Positions 26,543 to 37,967 of a stretch of 64,000 bases of DNA are shown piece after piece (the first letter of the stretch is position 1; each line of letters starts with the position of its first letter). The translations under genes and the position numbers were made by a program. Under the pieces are notes generated by a model, which searched no databases, was not told the origin of the DNA, and worked only from the letters and a program-made list of their open reading frames with translations. The stretch is from Streptomyces paradoxus (GTDB lineage Bacteria; Actinomycetota; Actinomycetes; Streptomycetales; Streptomycetaceae): contig NZ_JACHGV010000010.1 of assembly GCF_014202475.1 (NCBI RefSeq), positions 279,483 to 343,482 on the forward strand. The letters are read 5' to 3'.

Positions 26543-28243
26543 ATGGCGAACGTACCGGTCCAGCGCATGTCCCAGTTGTTGGCGAAGACGTTGCGCGACG
26601 ACCCGGCGGACGCCGAGGTCCTCAGCCACAAGCTCCTCGTCCGCGCCGGCTACGTGCGCCGCACGGCCGCCGGCATCTGGAGCTGGCTGCCGCTGGGCAA
26701 GAAGGTGCTGGCCAACGTCGAGCGGATCGTCCGTGAGGAGATGGACGCCGTCGGCGCCCAGGAGGTGCTGCTCCCCGCGATCCTGCCGCGCGAGCCCTAC
26801 GAGGCCACCGGCCGCTGGGAGGAGTACGGCCCCGAGCTGTTCCGCCTCCAGGACCGCAAGGGTGGCGACTACCTCCTCGGCCCCACCCACGAGGAGATCT
26901 TCACCCTCCTGGTGAAGGACCAGGCGTCCTCCTACAAGGACCTGCCGGTCATCCTCTACCAGATCCAGAACAAGTACCGCGACGAGGCCCGGCCCCGCGC
27001 CGGCATCCTGCGCGGCCGCGAGTTCCTCATGAAGGACTCCTACTCCTTCGACACCGAGGACGAGGGCCTCGCGAAGTCCTACGCCCTGCACCGCGAGGCC
27101 TACCAGAAGATCTTCGCCCGCCTGGGCCTCGACTACCGCATCTGCGCCGCGACGGCCGGTGCGATGGGCGGCTCCAAGTCCGAGGAGTTCCTGGCCCCGG
27201 CCGAGGCCGGCGAGGACACCTTCGCCGACTGCCCCAACTGTGACTTCGCCGCCAACACCGAGGCGATCACGTACGAGTTGAAGCCCGTCGACGGCTCGGA
27301 CGTGCCGGCCGCCGAGGACATCCCGACCCCCGACACCCCGACCATCGAGACCCTCGCGGCCTCCCTCGGCGTCCCCGCCTCGGCCACGCTGAAGAACCTC
27401 CTCGTGAAGGTCGACGGCGAGATCGTCGCCGTGGGCGTCCCCGGGGACCGCGAGGTCGACATGGACAAGGTCGAGGCGCACTTCGCCCCGGCCGCCGTCG
27501 AGCTGGTCACCGAGACGGACTTCGCGGCCCGTCCCGACCTGGTCCGCGGCTACGTCGGACCGCGGGGCCTGGAGAAGGTCACGTACATCGCCGACCCGCG
27601 GGTCGCCCCGGGCACTGCCTGGATCACGGGCGCGAACAAGGCCGGCACGCACACCAAGAACGTGGTCGTGGGCCGCGACTTCGAGGTCGGCGAGTACGTC
27701 GACGTCGTGGTCGTGCAGGAAGGCGACCCCTGCCCGAAGTGCGGCACGGGCCTCGTCCTCGACCGCGCCATCGAGATCGGCCACATCTTCCAGCTGGGCC
27801 GCAAGTACGCCGACGCCCTCAAGCTCGACGTCCTCGGCCAGAACGGCAAGCCGGTCCGCGTCACGATGGGCTCCTACGGCATCGGCGTCTCCCGCGCGGT
27901 GGCCGCCCTGGCCGAGCAGAGCGCCGACGACAAGGGCCTGTGCTGGCCCGCCGAGGTCGCCCCGGCCGACGTCCACGTGGTCGCCGCCGGCAAGGCCCTG
28001 CAGACCGAACTGGCCCTGGAGATCTCCCAGAAGCTGGCCGCCGCCGGCGTCCGCGTCCTGGTCGACGACCGCCCCGGCGTCTCCCCGGGCGTCAAGTTCA
28101 CGGACTCCGAGCTGATCGGCGTACCGCAGATCCTGGTGGCCGGCCGGCGCGCGGCCGACGGTGTGGTCGAACTGAAGGACCGCCGCACCGGCGAACGCGA
28201 GGAACTGACGGTCGAGGAAGCCGTCGCCCGCCTCACGGCGTAG
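26543..28243 (+). CDS. proS: prolyl-tRNA synthetase, bacterial type
   Basis: This 566-residue class II synthetase charges tRNA-Pro. Motif 1 region (GYVRRTAAGIWSWLPLGKKV), motif 2 (KYRDEARPRAGILRGREF, about 152-169) and motif 3 (MGSYGIGVSRAVAAL) are present. Between motifs 2 and 3 the bacterial INS editing domain is complete (about residues 225-390), containing ASLGVPASATLKNLLVKVDG. A C-terminal anticodon-binding domain ends the protein. ATG 26543 has AGAGGAACC before it. A 16-bp stem-loop follows directly. Confidence 0.97.
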   Translation: MANVPVQRMSQLLAKTLRDDPADAEVLSHKLLVRAGYVRRTAAGIWSWLPLGKKVLANVERIVREEMDAVGAQEVLLPAILPREPYEATGRWEEYGPELFRLQDRKGGDYLLGPTHEEIFTLLVKDQASSYKDLPVILYQIQNKYRDEARPRAGILRGREFLMKDSYSFDTEDEGLAKSYALHREAYQKIFARLGLDYRICAATAGAMGGSKSEEFLAPAEAGEDTFADCPNCDFAANTEAITYELKPVDGSDVPAAEDIPTPDTPTIETLAASLGVPASATLKNLLVKVDGEIVAVGVPGDREVDMDKVEAHFAPAAVELVTETDFAARPDLVRGYVGPRGLEKVTYIADPRVAPGTAWITGANKAGTHTKNVVVGRDFEVGEYVDVVVVQEGDPCPKCGTGLVLDRAIEIGHIFQLGRKYADALKLDVLGQNGKPVRVTMGSYGIGVSRAVAALAEQSADDKGLCWPAEVAPADVHVVAAGKALQTELALEISQKLAAAGVRVLVDDRPGVSPGVKFTDSELIGVPQILVAGRRAADGVVELKDRRTGEREELTVEEAVARLTA

Positions 28244-28581
28244 CACGAGCCCGCCCGGCGTCGGCGCTCCAGCCCGGAGCGCCGACGCCGGTCCGGCGTG
28301 GCCTTCGGCCCGCCGTAGTGAACGGGTGGGCGGGGCGTCCCGGCCGGGAGGCCCCCTCCGGTGCCGGGCGGGTCCTCCGGCCCGGCACCGTCACACGCGG
28401 GTTGCGTGATCCTCTGGCCGGCGACAGCTCCGCATCCGGGACCGGCCGCTCGGCCCGGCGTCTTCGTCGGTCTGGCGTAAGTCCCCTGTCCGGGGCCGGT
28501 GTGGCCTCCGGTCCGTTGTCCGGTTCCGGCACGCAGGGCGTGCGTGCCGGGGTTCGTCTCAGCGTTCGCGTTCCGGCGCGC
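28244..28581. other. 338-base gap with terminator and no gene
   Basis: After the proS terminator the rest is GC-rich with degenerate internal repeats (GTCCGGCGTGGCC, GCCGGTGTGGCC). No reading frame with convincing start or composition was found on either strand. Confidence 0.6.
28255..28291. terminator. strong terminator after proS
   Basis: A perfect 16-bp stem (28255-28270 with 28276-28291) encloses the 5-base loop AGCCC. It starts 12 bases past the proS stop. Confidence 0.85.
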
Positions 28582-29481
28582 TCACAGCCACCCCGCGAAC
28601 TCCAGCAGCAGCTCCGCATCGCGTGGCCGTCCGACCCGGCCCGCCCGTACGCCCGACTCCACCGCCCGGAACAGCGTCCAGCCCCGCAGGCGCTCCTGGT
28701 CCACGTCCAGGGACTCGGCGAGCCGCTTCACCCGGCGCCGGGTCGTGGCCGCGCCGGACGGCTGGGCGATCAGGTCCTCCACCCGGTCCCGGACCAGCCG
28801 GGCCAGGTCGAAGGCGCACTCGCCGACCACCGGGTCGGGCCCCACGGCCAGCCACGGCATCCGCTCCCCGGCGAGCACCTTGCTCTGCCGGAACGTGCCG
28901 TGCAGCAGCCGGTGCTCGGGCGGCGCGGCCAGCAGCTCCTCGCGCGCTGCGAGCGCCACCTCCACCAGGGGCGCGACCTCGGGAGCGGCCTGCGCACGCG
29001 CCCGCATCGCCTCCGCCTGCCGCCCGGTCCGCTCGGCCACGGTCTCGAAGGGGAAGCCGGGGGGCGGCTCCACCCACAGCCGCCGCAACGTCCCCGCCGC
29101 CTCCAGCAGAGCCTTCGCCTCCGGCAGCGACCGCACCGACACGTCCGGATGCAGCCGCTCCAGCAGCAGCACGCCCTCGGTGGAGAACTCTTCGAGCAGC
29201 TGCACCGCACCGCGCCCGGCCCAGTGCGCCAGCGCGGCCCGCTCCGCTTCCGGGCGCGCCCGGCCCGGAGCCAGCTTGAGCACGGCCGGCGTCCCGTCCG
29301 CGGCCCGCACCAGTACGACCAGGCTGCTGCGCCCGCCGGGCACCTGCACCCGCTCCACGGTCAACTCGCGTAGCGCGACGGCCCGCTGCGCCGCCTCGGG
29401 CAGCTTCTCCAGCCAGTCGTCACCGTCCGGTGCCGTCTCACCGAGCGCCCTGACCAGGCGCTTCGGCGGTTCGAAAACCAT
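28582..29481 (-). CDS. aminoglycoside-phosphotransferase-like protein with degenerate active site
   Basis: This 299-residue protein resembles the APH(6)/hydroxyurea kinase family: a nucleotide-lobe lysine (VLKLAP, K69) and the segment LLHGTFRQSKVL followed by PWLAVGPDPVVGECAFDLARL. In active members these read HGDLHxxN and IDPK; here the catalytic Asp is T196, the metal-binding Asn is K201 and the second Asp is G214. Kinase activity is therefore doubtful, and a binding or scaffold role is possible. It is the last gene of a three-gene minus-strand group, 48 bases after the ferritin-like gene. Confidence 0.75.
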   Translation of the reverse strand: MVFEPPKRLVRALGETAPDGDDWLEKLPEAAQRAVALRELTVERVQVPGGRSSLVVLVRAADGTPAVLKLAPGRARPEAERAALAHWAGRGAVQLLEEFSTEGVLLLERLHPDVSVRSLPEAKALLEAAGTLRRLWVEPPPGFPFETVAERTGRQAEAMRARAQAAPEVAPLVEVALAAREELLAAPPEHRLLHGTFRQSKVLAGERMPWLAVGPDPVVGECAFDLARLVRDRVEDLIAQPSGAATTRRRVKRLAESLDVDQERLRGWTLFRAVESGVRAGRVGRPRDAELLLEFAGWL

Positions 29482-29529
29482 GAGCGAGTCGTTCCCTTCG
29501 TGCTGTCCCCGGTGCGTGCCCCGCGCGGG

Positions 29530-29994
29530 TCACGCCGTCGGCGCCGCCGAGGGCGGGGCGGTGCCGGCCCGCTCCGCGAGCCCAGGGAAGGCTACGCTCT
29601 CGCCGCGCCAGCGCACCGCCCGTACTGCCGCCTCCCGCAGCGCCTCCGCGGCCAGGGCCCGCCGCCCGCCGCCCGCCGCGCGCACCAAGTCGGCGTACAC
29701 ACCGGCCACCCGGTCCTCCAGCTCGGCCGCGAGCCGCACGGCCGCCGGCGAGTCCGGCACCTGGAACGGCAGCGCGTAACCGGCGGACGCGGCCACCGGC
29801 CGGCCCCCCAGGTCCTTCACCTCACGCACCAGCGCGTCCCGGCGCGCCCGGTGCGCGTCGTACGCCGTCACCGCCTCCTTGCGCCGCCCGTCATCGATCC
29901 TGCCGCCGACGACGCCGTAGCCGTACACCGCCGCGTGCTCGGCCGCCAGCGCGTCCTGCAGGGCCCGCAGCTCCCGGTCCTCGTCCTCGCTCAC
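29530..29994 (-). CDS. ferritin-like domain protein (DUF4439)
   Basis: This 154-residue, mostly helical protein matches the DUF4439 ferritin-like family: LQDALAAEHAAVYGYGVVGG at the N-terminus and helices rich in Glu/Arg. The four-helix bundle is expected, but complete di-iron ligand sets are not obvious, so iron oxidation cannot be assumed. The GTG start at 29994 overlaps the stop of the upstream lipoprotein by four bases, so the two are probably translated together and may interact. Confidence 0.75.
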   Translation of the reverse strand: MSEDEDRELRALQDALAAEHAAVYGYGVVGGRIDDGRRKEAVTAYDAHRARRDALVREVKDLGGRPVAASAGYALPFQVPDSPAAVRLAAELEDRVAGVYADLVRAAGGGRRALAAEALREAAVRAVRWRGESVAFPGLAERAGTAPPSAAPTA

Positions 29995-30524
29995 GCGTCC
30001 CCCTCCGTCAGCAGATACACATGCGCCGCCCCGGCCGCCGCCACCGACGCCAGCAGTCGCGCCAGCTCACCCGGCACCCCGCCCAGCGCCTTGGTCCGCC
30101 GGTCGGCGAGCTCCTTCTCCGCCGCGGCGAGCCCCGCGAGGGCCTCCTTGTCGTTCCCCGGCACGGCCCCGGACGGTGAGGGCGAGTCCGAAGAGGACGC
30201 CGATGCCGACGCGGACGCCGAGGGTGACGCTTTCCGGCCACCGCCGAGGGCCCGCGCGTGCCGCACGACCTCCTCGCGCAGCGGCCGCAGCCGGTCCGCG
30301 AGCCCCGGCCGGGCGGCGATCACCGCGTCGTAGCGCTCCACCAGAGCCTCGCTGTCGCGGGCCGCACGCGCGCGTGCCCGGTCGGCGGCGGGCTGGCCGT
30401 CACCGGCCGGGCCGCCGGAATCCCCGCCGGTGCAGCCCGTCAGGGCGAGGGCCGCCGGGGCGACGGCGAGCAGGCTCCTTCTGCGCGGCCCCGAGCGGGC
30501 ACGCGGCGATGGGGGGAACGGCAC
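29991..30524 (-). CDS. predicted lipoprotein, Tat-type signal
   Basis: This 177-residue protein has basic residues GPRRRSLLAV, a hydrophobic run and a lipobox LTGC (Cys31). A helical segment, a low-complexity SASASASASS linker and a second helical segment (EALAGLAAAEKELADRRTKAL) follow. Function is unknown. The coupled ferritin-like gene, and the same helical style, suggest the two halves resemble ferritin-like bundles. It starts at GTG 30524 and is divergent from rimP, with about 215 bases between. Confidence 0.7.
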   Translation of the reverse strand: MPFPPSPRARSGPRRRSLLAVAPAALALTGCTGGDSGGPAGDGQPAADRARARAARDSEALVERYDAVIAARPGLADRLRPLREEVVRHARALGGGRKASPSASASASASSSDSPSPSGAVPGNDKEALAGLAAAEKELADRRTKALGGVPGELARLLASVAAAGAAHVYLLTEGDA

Positions 30525-30740
30525 GTCAGACGTCCTCGGGGCTCGTTTCGAGAAACATTCGAGAAAGAAGGCACTGCGAGGGCTGCACGCCCGTGATCAC
30601 GGTACCCGGGCCCCCGCCCCACATCACTCAGCGGCACTGTTCGTGACCGGGTGGACGGCAACACTCCCCGCGACCGGATACCCTTTGACCAGACACGCGA
30701 CCCATCCCACAACAGCACACGCGGCCGAGGAGTCACCCGG

Positions 30741-31241
30741 ATGAGCACCACCCAGAGCGAGAGGCTGCGAGGACTGCTGGAGCCGCTCGTCACCTCTCAG
30801 GGCCTGGACCTCGAAGAGATCGAAGTGGACTCCGTCGGACGCAAGCGTGTGCTGCGCGTCGTCGTCGACTCGGACACGGGCGCCGACCTGGACCAGATCG
30901 CCGATGTGAGCCGCGTGCTCTCGGCGAAGCTCGACGAGACGGACGCGATGGGCGAGGGCGAGTACACCCTCGAAGTCGGCACCCCGGGCGCGGAGCGCCT
31001 CCTCACGGAACACCGGCACTACGTCCGCGCCACGGAGCGGCTGGTGAAGTTCCAGCTGGCCGAGGGCGGCGAGCTGGTCGCCCGGATCCTGAAGGTCGAC
31101 GACGAGGGTGTCGACACCGAGGTGCCCGGGGTGAAGGGCCGCAAGGCCACCGCGCGCAGACTCGCCTTCGACGAGATCGTCCGGGCGCGTGTCCAGGTCG
31201 AGTTCAGCCGCAAGGACAACAAGAAGGAAGAGGAGGCGTAG
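30741..31241 (+). CDS. rimP: ribosome maturation factor RimP
   Basis: This 166-residue cytoplasmic protein helps assemble the 30S subunit. The N-terminal domain shows LLEPLVTSQGLDLEEIEVDS and the central motif YTLEVGTPGAERLL; an SH3-like C-terminal domain follows. ATG 30741 was preferred over an upstream in-frame start, giving a normal length and having GAGGAG nearby. It starts the rimP-nusA-ylxR-infB block; nusA begins 2 bases after its stop. Confidence 0.95.
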   Translation: MSTTQSERLRGLLEPLVTSQGLDLEEIEVDSVGRKRVLRVVVDSDTGADLDQIADVSRVLSAKLDETDAMGEGEYTLEVGTPGAERLLTEHRHYVRATERLVKFQLAEGGELVARILKVDDEGVDTEVPGVKGRKATARRLAFDEIVRARVQVEFSRKDNKKEEEA

Positions 31242-31243
31242 CC

Positions 31244-32242
31244 GTGGACATCGACATGAGCGCCCTGCGGGGCTTGGTTCGGGAGAAGGAGATCTCCTTC
31301 GACCTGCTGGTCGAGGCGATCGAATCGGCCCTCCTCATCGCCTACCACCGCACCGAGGGAAGCCGCCGCCACGCGCGCGTGGAGCTCAACCGGGAGACCG
31401 GCCATGTGACCGTGTGGGCGAAGGAGGACCCCGACGACCTCGAGGAGGGCCAGGAGCCCCGCGAGTTCGACGACACCCCGTCCGGCTTCGGCCGTATCGC
31501 CGCCACCACGGCCAAGCAGGTCATCCTGCAGCGCCTGCGCGACGCCGAGGACGACGCGACGCTCGGCGAGTACGCCGGCCGCGAGGGCGACATCGTCACC
31601 GGAGTGGTCCAGCAGGGCCGCGACCCGAAGAACGTGCTCGTCGACATCGGCAAGCTGGAGGCCATCCTGCCCGTCCAGGAGCAGGTGCCGGGGGAGACCT
31701 ACCCCCACGGCATGCGGCTGCGCAGCTACGTCGTCCGGGTCGCCAAGGGTGTCCGCGGCCCGTCCGTGACGCTGTCGCGCACGCACCCCAACCTGGTGAA
31801 GAAGCTCTTCGCCCTGGAGGTGCCGGAGATCGCCGACGGATCGGTGGAGATCGCCGCGATCGCCCGTGAGGCCGGTCACCGCACGAAGATCGCCGTCCGG
31901 TCCACCCGCTCCGGTCTGAACGCCAAGGGTGCCTGCATCGGCCCCATGGGCGGCCGCGTGCGCAATGTCATGGGCGAGCTGAACGGCGAGAAGATCGACA
32001 TCGTCGACTGGTCGGACGACCCGGGCGACATGGTGGCGAACGCGCTGTCCCCGGCGCGGGTCTCCAAGGTGGAGATCGTGGACATGGCGACCCGGTCGGC
32101 CCGGGTGACCGTGCCCGACTACCAGCTGTCCCTGGCCATTGGCAAGGAAGGGCAGAACGCCCGCCTCGCGGCCCGGCTGACCGGCTGGCGGATCGACATC
32201 CGCCCGGACACGGAACCGGCCGGTAGCGGCTCCGAGGAATAG
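31244..32242 (+). CDS. nusA: transcription termination/antitermination protein NusA
   Basis: This 332-residue RNA polymerase-binding factor has an N-terminal polymerase-binding domain (about 1-125), an S1 domain (DIVTGVVQQGRDPKNVLVDI, beginning near residue 116) and two KH domains (GACIGPMGGRVRNVMGELNG and LAIGKEGQNARLAARLTGW). The acidic repeats of proteobacterial NusA are absent, as in other Gram-positives. GTG 31244 follows the rimP stop by two bases. Confidence 0.96.
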   Translation: MDIDMSALRGLVREKEISFDLLVEAIESALLIAYHRTEGSRRHARVELNRETGHVTVWAKEDPDDLEEGQEPREFDDTPSGFGRIAATTAKQVILQRLRDAEDDATLGEYAGREGDIVTGVVQQGRDPKNVLVDIGKLEAILPVQEQVPGETYPHGMRLRSYVVRVAKGVRGPSVTLSRTHPNLVKKLFALEVPEIADGSVEIAAIAREAGHRTKIAVRSTRSGLNAKGACIGPMGGRVRNVMGELNGEKIDIVDWSDDPGDMVANALSPARVSKVEIVDMATRSARVTVPDYQLSLAIGKEGQNARLAARLTGWRIDIRPDTEPAGSGSEE

Positions 32243-32344
32243 ATCCAAGCCGCGCGTCGTTCAGAACACGACAGGTTCCCGCGCGGCAACTGTTCGATCC
32301 CTGCCCCAAAGGGGTGAGGGGCGTACGGGGAGGTAGACTTAACA

Positions 32345-32641
32345 GTGTCTGGCCGGACGCGCGCCCGCGCATGCCCTGAACGCACCTGTGTGGGGTGTCG
32401 GGAGCGAGCGGCCAAGGCCGAACTGCTGCGGATCGTGGCGATCAAGGACGAGTGCGTCCCTGATCCACGCGGTACGCTGCCCGGCCGGGGTGCGTACGTT
32501 CACCCCGCACCGGTCTGTCTCGACCAGGCGGTTCGCCGCCGGGCGTTCCCGCGGGCACTGCGCGTCCCGGGGCCGCTCGACACAAAGGCGTTGCGCCGAT
32601 ACGTCGAGCAGACAACAGTTGCCGAGCAGGCAACACCGTAA
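32345..32641 (+). CDS. ylxR: YlxR family RNA-binding protein (DUF448)
   Basis: This 98-residue basic protein has the family signature RTCVGCRE near the N-terminus and GRGAYVHP in the middle. It is a predicted nucleic-acid-binding protein always found between nusA and infB. GTG 32345 has GGGGAGG upstream; TAGACT at 32334-32339 looks like a -10, which would put the transcript start almost at the start codon (a possible leaderless message). Confidence 0.92.
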   Translation: MSGRTRARACPERTCVGCRERAAKAELLRIVAIKDECVPDPRGTLPGRGAYVHPAPVCLDQAVRRRAFPRALRVPGPLDTKALRRYVEQTTVAEQATP

Positions 32642-32752
32642 GACGTGCCGTACGGAACCCCGTGCGGCTAGGTACCTCGCGAGTCGAAAGCAGGTCGAGA
32701 TTGCGATGAGCACTCGATGAGTACGCGATGAGTACGCCCATGAACTAGCGAC

Positions 32753-32782
32753 GGTCCGGACGCAACCCGGACCTCAAAGGAG
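32753..32782 (+). promoter_or_regulatory. leader hairpin before infB
   Basis: GGTCCGG (32753-32759) pairs with CCGGACC (32767-32773) around a 7-base loop. The infB ribosome site AAAGGAG (32776-32782) starts three bases later. Upstream, GATGAGTACGC is directly repeated (near 32716 and 32727). Confidence 0.4.
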
Positions 32783-32786
32783 CGAA

Positions 32787-35894
<3,108 letters not shown>

Positions 35895-35907
35895 CCTGAG
35901 TCACGAT

Positions 35908-35947
35908 CGGGGCCGATCGGCGGGACTTATTCCGTCGATCGGCCCCG
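35908..35947 (+). terminator. terminator after infB
   Basis: An 11-bp stem (35908-35918 with 35937-35947) surrounds an 18-base loop, 14 bases beyond the infB stop. Confidence 0.6.
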
Positions 35948-36027
35948 GCCGTTGCGTGTACGGTTCCCGTATCGGCGTCGAAGCGTGGCGCCCGTACCCC
36001 GAACCGGCGGGACATCCGGATACACAC

Positions 36028-36321
36028 ATGTATGTGGGGACTCTGTCCTTCGATCTGCTCCTCGGCGACGTCCACTCGCTCAAGGAGAAACGCTCTCTCG
36101 TCCGTCCGATCGTGGCCGAACTCCAGCGCAAGTACGGGGTGAGCGCGGCGGAGACGGGGAATCAGGACCTCCACCGCAGGGCCGAGATCGGGCTCGCGGT
36201 GGTCTCAGGGGAGACGGGACACCTCACCGACGTCCTGGACCGCTGTGAGCGGCTCGTCGCCGGGCGGCCCGAAGTCGAACTGCTCTCGGTTCGACGCAGG
36301 CTCCACAGCGACGAAGACTGA
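36028..36321 (+). CDS. ylxP: YlxP/DUF503 family protein
   Basis: This 97-residue protein is of the DUF503 family: YVGTLSFDLLLGDVHSLKEK at the N-terminus, AAETGNQDLHRRAEIGLAVV in the centre. The family is encoded beside infB and rbfA across Gram-positives, but its biochemical role is not established. ATG 36028 gives the conserved N-terminus; the upstream in-frame extension is a shadow of infB. rbfA follows 32 bases later. Confidence 0.9.
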   Translation: MYVGTLSFDLLLGDVHSLKEKRSLVRPIVAELQRKYGVSAAETGNQDLHRRAEIGLAVVSGETGHLTDVLDRCERLVAGRPEVELLSVRRRLHSDED

Positions 36322-36353
36322 AGCAACAAGTAAGCACTTAAGGAGACGGACCA

Positions 36354-36806
36354 GTGGCCGACAACGCGCGTGCCAAGAGGCTGGCGGACCTCATCCGAGA
36401 GGTGGTGGCCCAGAAGCTGCAGCGCGGGATCAAGGACCCGCGGCTCGGCTCGCACGTCACCATCACGGACACCCGGGTCACGGGTGACCTCAGGGAGGCG
36501 ACCGTCTTCTACACGGTGTACGGGGACGACGAGGAGCGCGCGGCGGCCGCCGCCGGCCTGGAGAGCGCCAAGGGCATCCTGCGCTCCGAGGTGGGCCGGG
36601 CCGCCGGTGTGAAGTTCACGCCGACCCTGGCCTTCGTCATGGACGCCCTCCCGGACAACGCCCGCACCATCGAGGACCTCCTCGACAAGGCGCGCCAGTC
36701 CGACGAGAAGGTGCGCGAGGCATCCGCGGGCGCCAAGTACGCCGGCGACGCCGACCCGTACCGCAAGCCCGACGAGGACGACGAGACGGACGACGGCGCC
36801 GAATGA
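36354..36806 (+). CDS. rbfA: ribosome-binding factor A
   Basis: This 150-residue KH-fold protein is needed for late 30S maturation. Visible features are the N-terminal RAKRLADLIREVVAQKLQRG, the TDTRVTGDLREATVFYTVYG strand-turn and the RSEVGRAAGVKFTPTLAFVM segment, followed by an acidic tail. GTG 36354 is preceded by AAGGAG. Its stop overlaps the truB start by four bases. Confidence 0.96.
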   Translation: MADNARAKRLADLIREVVAQKLQRGIKDPRLGSHVTITDTRVTGDLREATVFYTVYGDDEERAAAAAGLESAKGILRSEVGRAAGVKFTPTLAFVMDALPDNARTIEDLLDKARQSDEKVREASAGAKYAGDADPYRKPDEDDETDDGAE

Positions 36807-37708
36807 CCCAGAAGCACACCACGCCCGACGGCCTTGTCATCGTCGACAAGCCGTCGGGCTTCACTTCGCACGACGTCGTCGCCAAGATGCGCGGTATCGC
36901 CAGAACGCGACGCGTCGGGCACGCCGGCACCCTCGACCCGATGGCGACGGGCGTCCTCGTCCTCGGCGTCGAGAAGGCCACCAAGCTCCTCGGCCACCTC
37001 GCGCTGACCGAGAAGGAGTACCTGGGCACCATCCGGCTCGGGCAGAACACCCTCACGGATGACGCCGAGGGGGAGATCACCTCCTCCACGGACGCCTCCG
37101 AGGTCACCCGCGACGCGATCGACGCCGGCATCGCCGCGCTGACCGGCGACATCATGCAGGTGCCCTCCAAGGTCAGCGCCATCAAGATCAACGGCGTGCG
37201 GTCGTACAAGCGGGCCCGGGAGGGCGAGGAGTTCGAGATCCCGGCCCGGCCCGTGACGGTCTCCTCCTTCGGCGTGTACGACGTCCGGGAGGCCGTCGCC
37301 GACGACGGCACTGCCGTACTCGACCTGGTCGTCTCGGTCGTCTGCTCCTCCGGCACCTACATCCGGGCGCTGGCCCGCGACCTGGGCGCCGGCCTGGGCG
37401 TCGGCGGTCACCTCACCGCTCTGCGCCGCACCCGCGTCGGCCCCTACAAGCTGGACGCGGCCCGCACCCTCGACCAGCTCCAGCAGGAGCTGACCGTGAT
37501 GCCGATCGCCGAGGCCGCCGCGGCCGCGTTCCCCCGCTGGGACGTCGACGCCCGGCGGGCCAAACTGCTCACCAACGGCGTGCGGCTGGAGATGCCCGAG
37601 ACGTACGCGGGCTCCGGCCCGGTCGCCGTCTTCGACCCGGAGGGCCGCCTCCTGGCGCTCGTGGAGGAGCAGCGGGGCAAGGCCAAGAGCCTGGCCGTCT
37701 TCGCCTGA
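36803..37708 (+). CDS. truB: tRNA pseudouridine-55 synthase
   Basis: This 301-residue enzyme converts U55 of tRNA to pseudouridine. The catalytic Asp is D45 in HAGTLDPMATGVL. PSKVSAIKINGVRSYKRAR and the CSSGTYIRALARDLG motif are present, plus a C-terminal PUA-like domain. ATG 36803 overlaps the rbfA stop, so the pair is translationally coupled. A 12-bp stem-loop follows. Confidence 0.96.
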   Translation: MTQKHTTPDGLVIVDKPSGFTSHDVVAKMRGIARTRRVGHAGTLDPMATGVLVLGVEKATKLLGHLALTEKEYLGTIRLGQNTLTDDAEGEITSSTDASEVTRDAIDAGIAALTGDIMQVPSKVSAIKINGVRSYKRAREGEEFEIPARPVTVSSFGVYDVREAVADDGTAVLDLVVSVVCSSGTYIRALARDLGAGLGVGGHLTALRRTRVGPYKLDAARTLDQLQQELTVMPIAEAAAAAFPRWDVDARRAKLLTNGVRLEMPETYAGSGPVAVFDPEGRLLALVEEQRGKAKSLAVFA

Positions 37709-37734
37709 CGGAGGACCCGGGGGCCGGTGTCCGC

Positions 37735-37781
37735 CCGTGGAGCGGCAGCCACGGGGTACCTCCACTGCCGCCGCTCCACGG
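37735..37781 (+). terminator. terminator after truB
   Basis: CCGTGGAGCGGC (37735-37746) pairs with GCCGCTCCACGG (37770-37781), a 12-bp stem with a 23-base loop. It separates truB from the following large gene. Confidence 0.6.
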
Positions 37782-37967
37782 CCCCCCTCGGTTCCCCCAC
37801 CCCTAGGGTGTATCCAGCCGCCCCCGATCCTTCACCCGTCCGTGCGGGCGCTCGGAGTGAACGGGGGGAGCGGAAGGGGGCGCTTTCGCCGAGCGATCTG
37901 TCCCGCTGATCATCCCGCCCCTACTGTCCAACACAAGGGCACGGGTGTACGGCGGGGAGGCTCGACG

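Noticed and set aside
28247..28619. Possible small minus-strand gene in the gap after proS
   Set aside because: The frame is Arg/Pro-rich, overlaps the terminator stem and the next gene, and has no ribosome site or domain.
28582..29481. Annotation as an aminoglycoside resistance kinase
   Set aside because: The catalytic loop and metal-binding residues are replaced; the genomic context is not a resistance or antibiotic cluster.
29530..29994. Bacterioferritin or Dps
   Set aside because: Length and helix pattern fit DUF4439, and a full set of ferroxidase ligands is not apparent.
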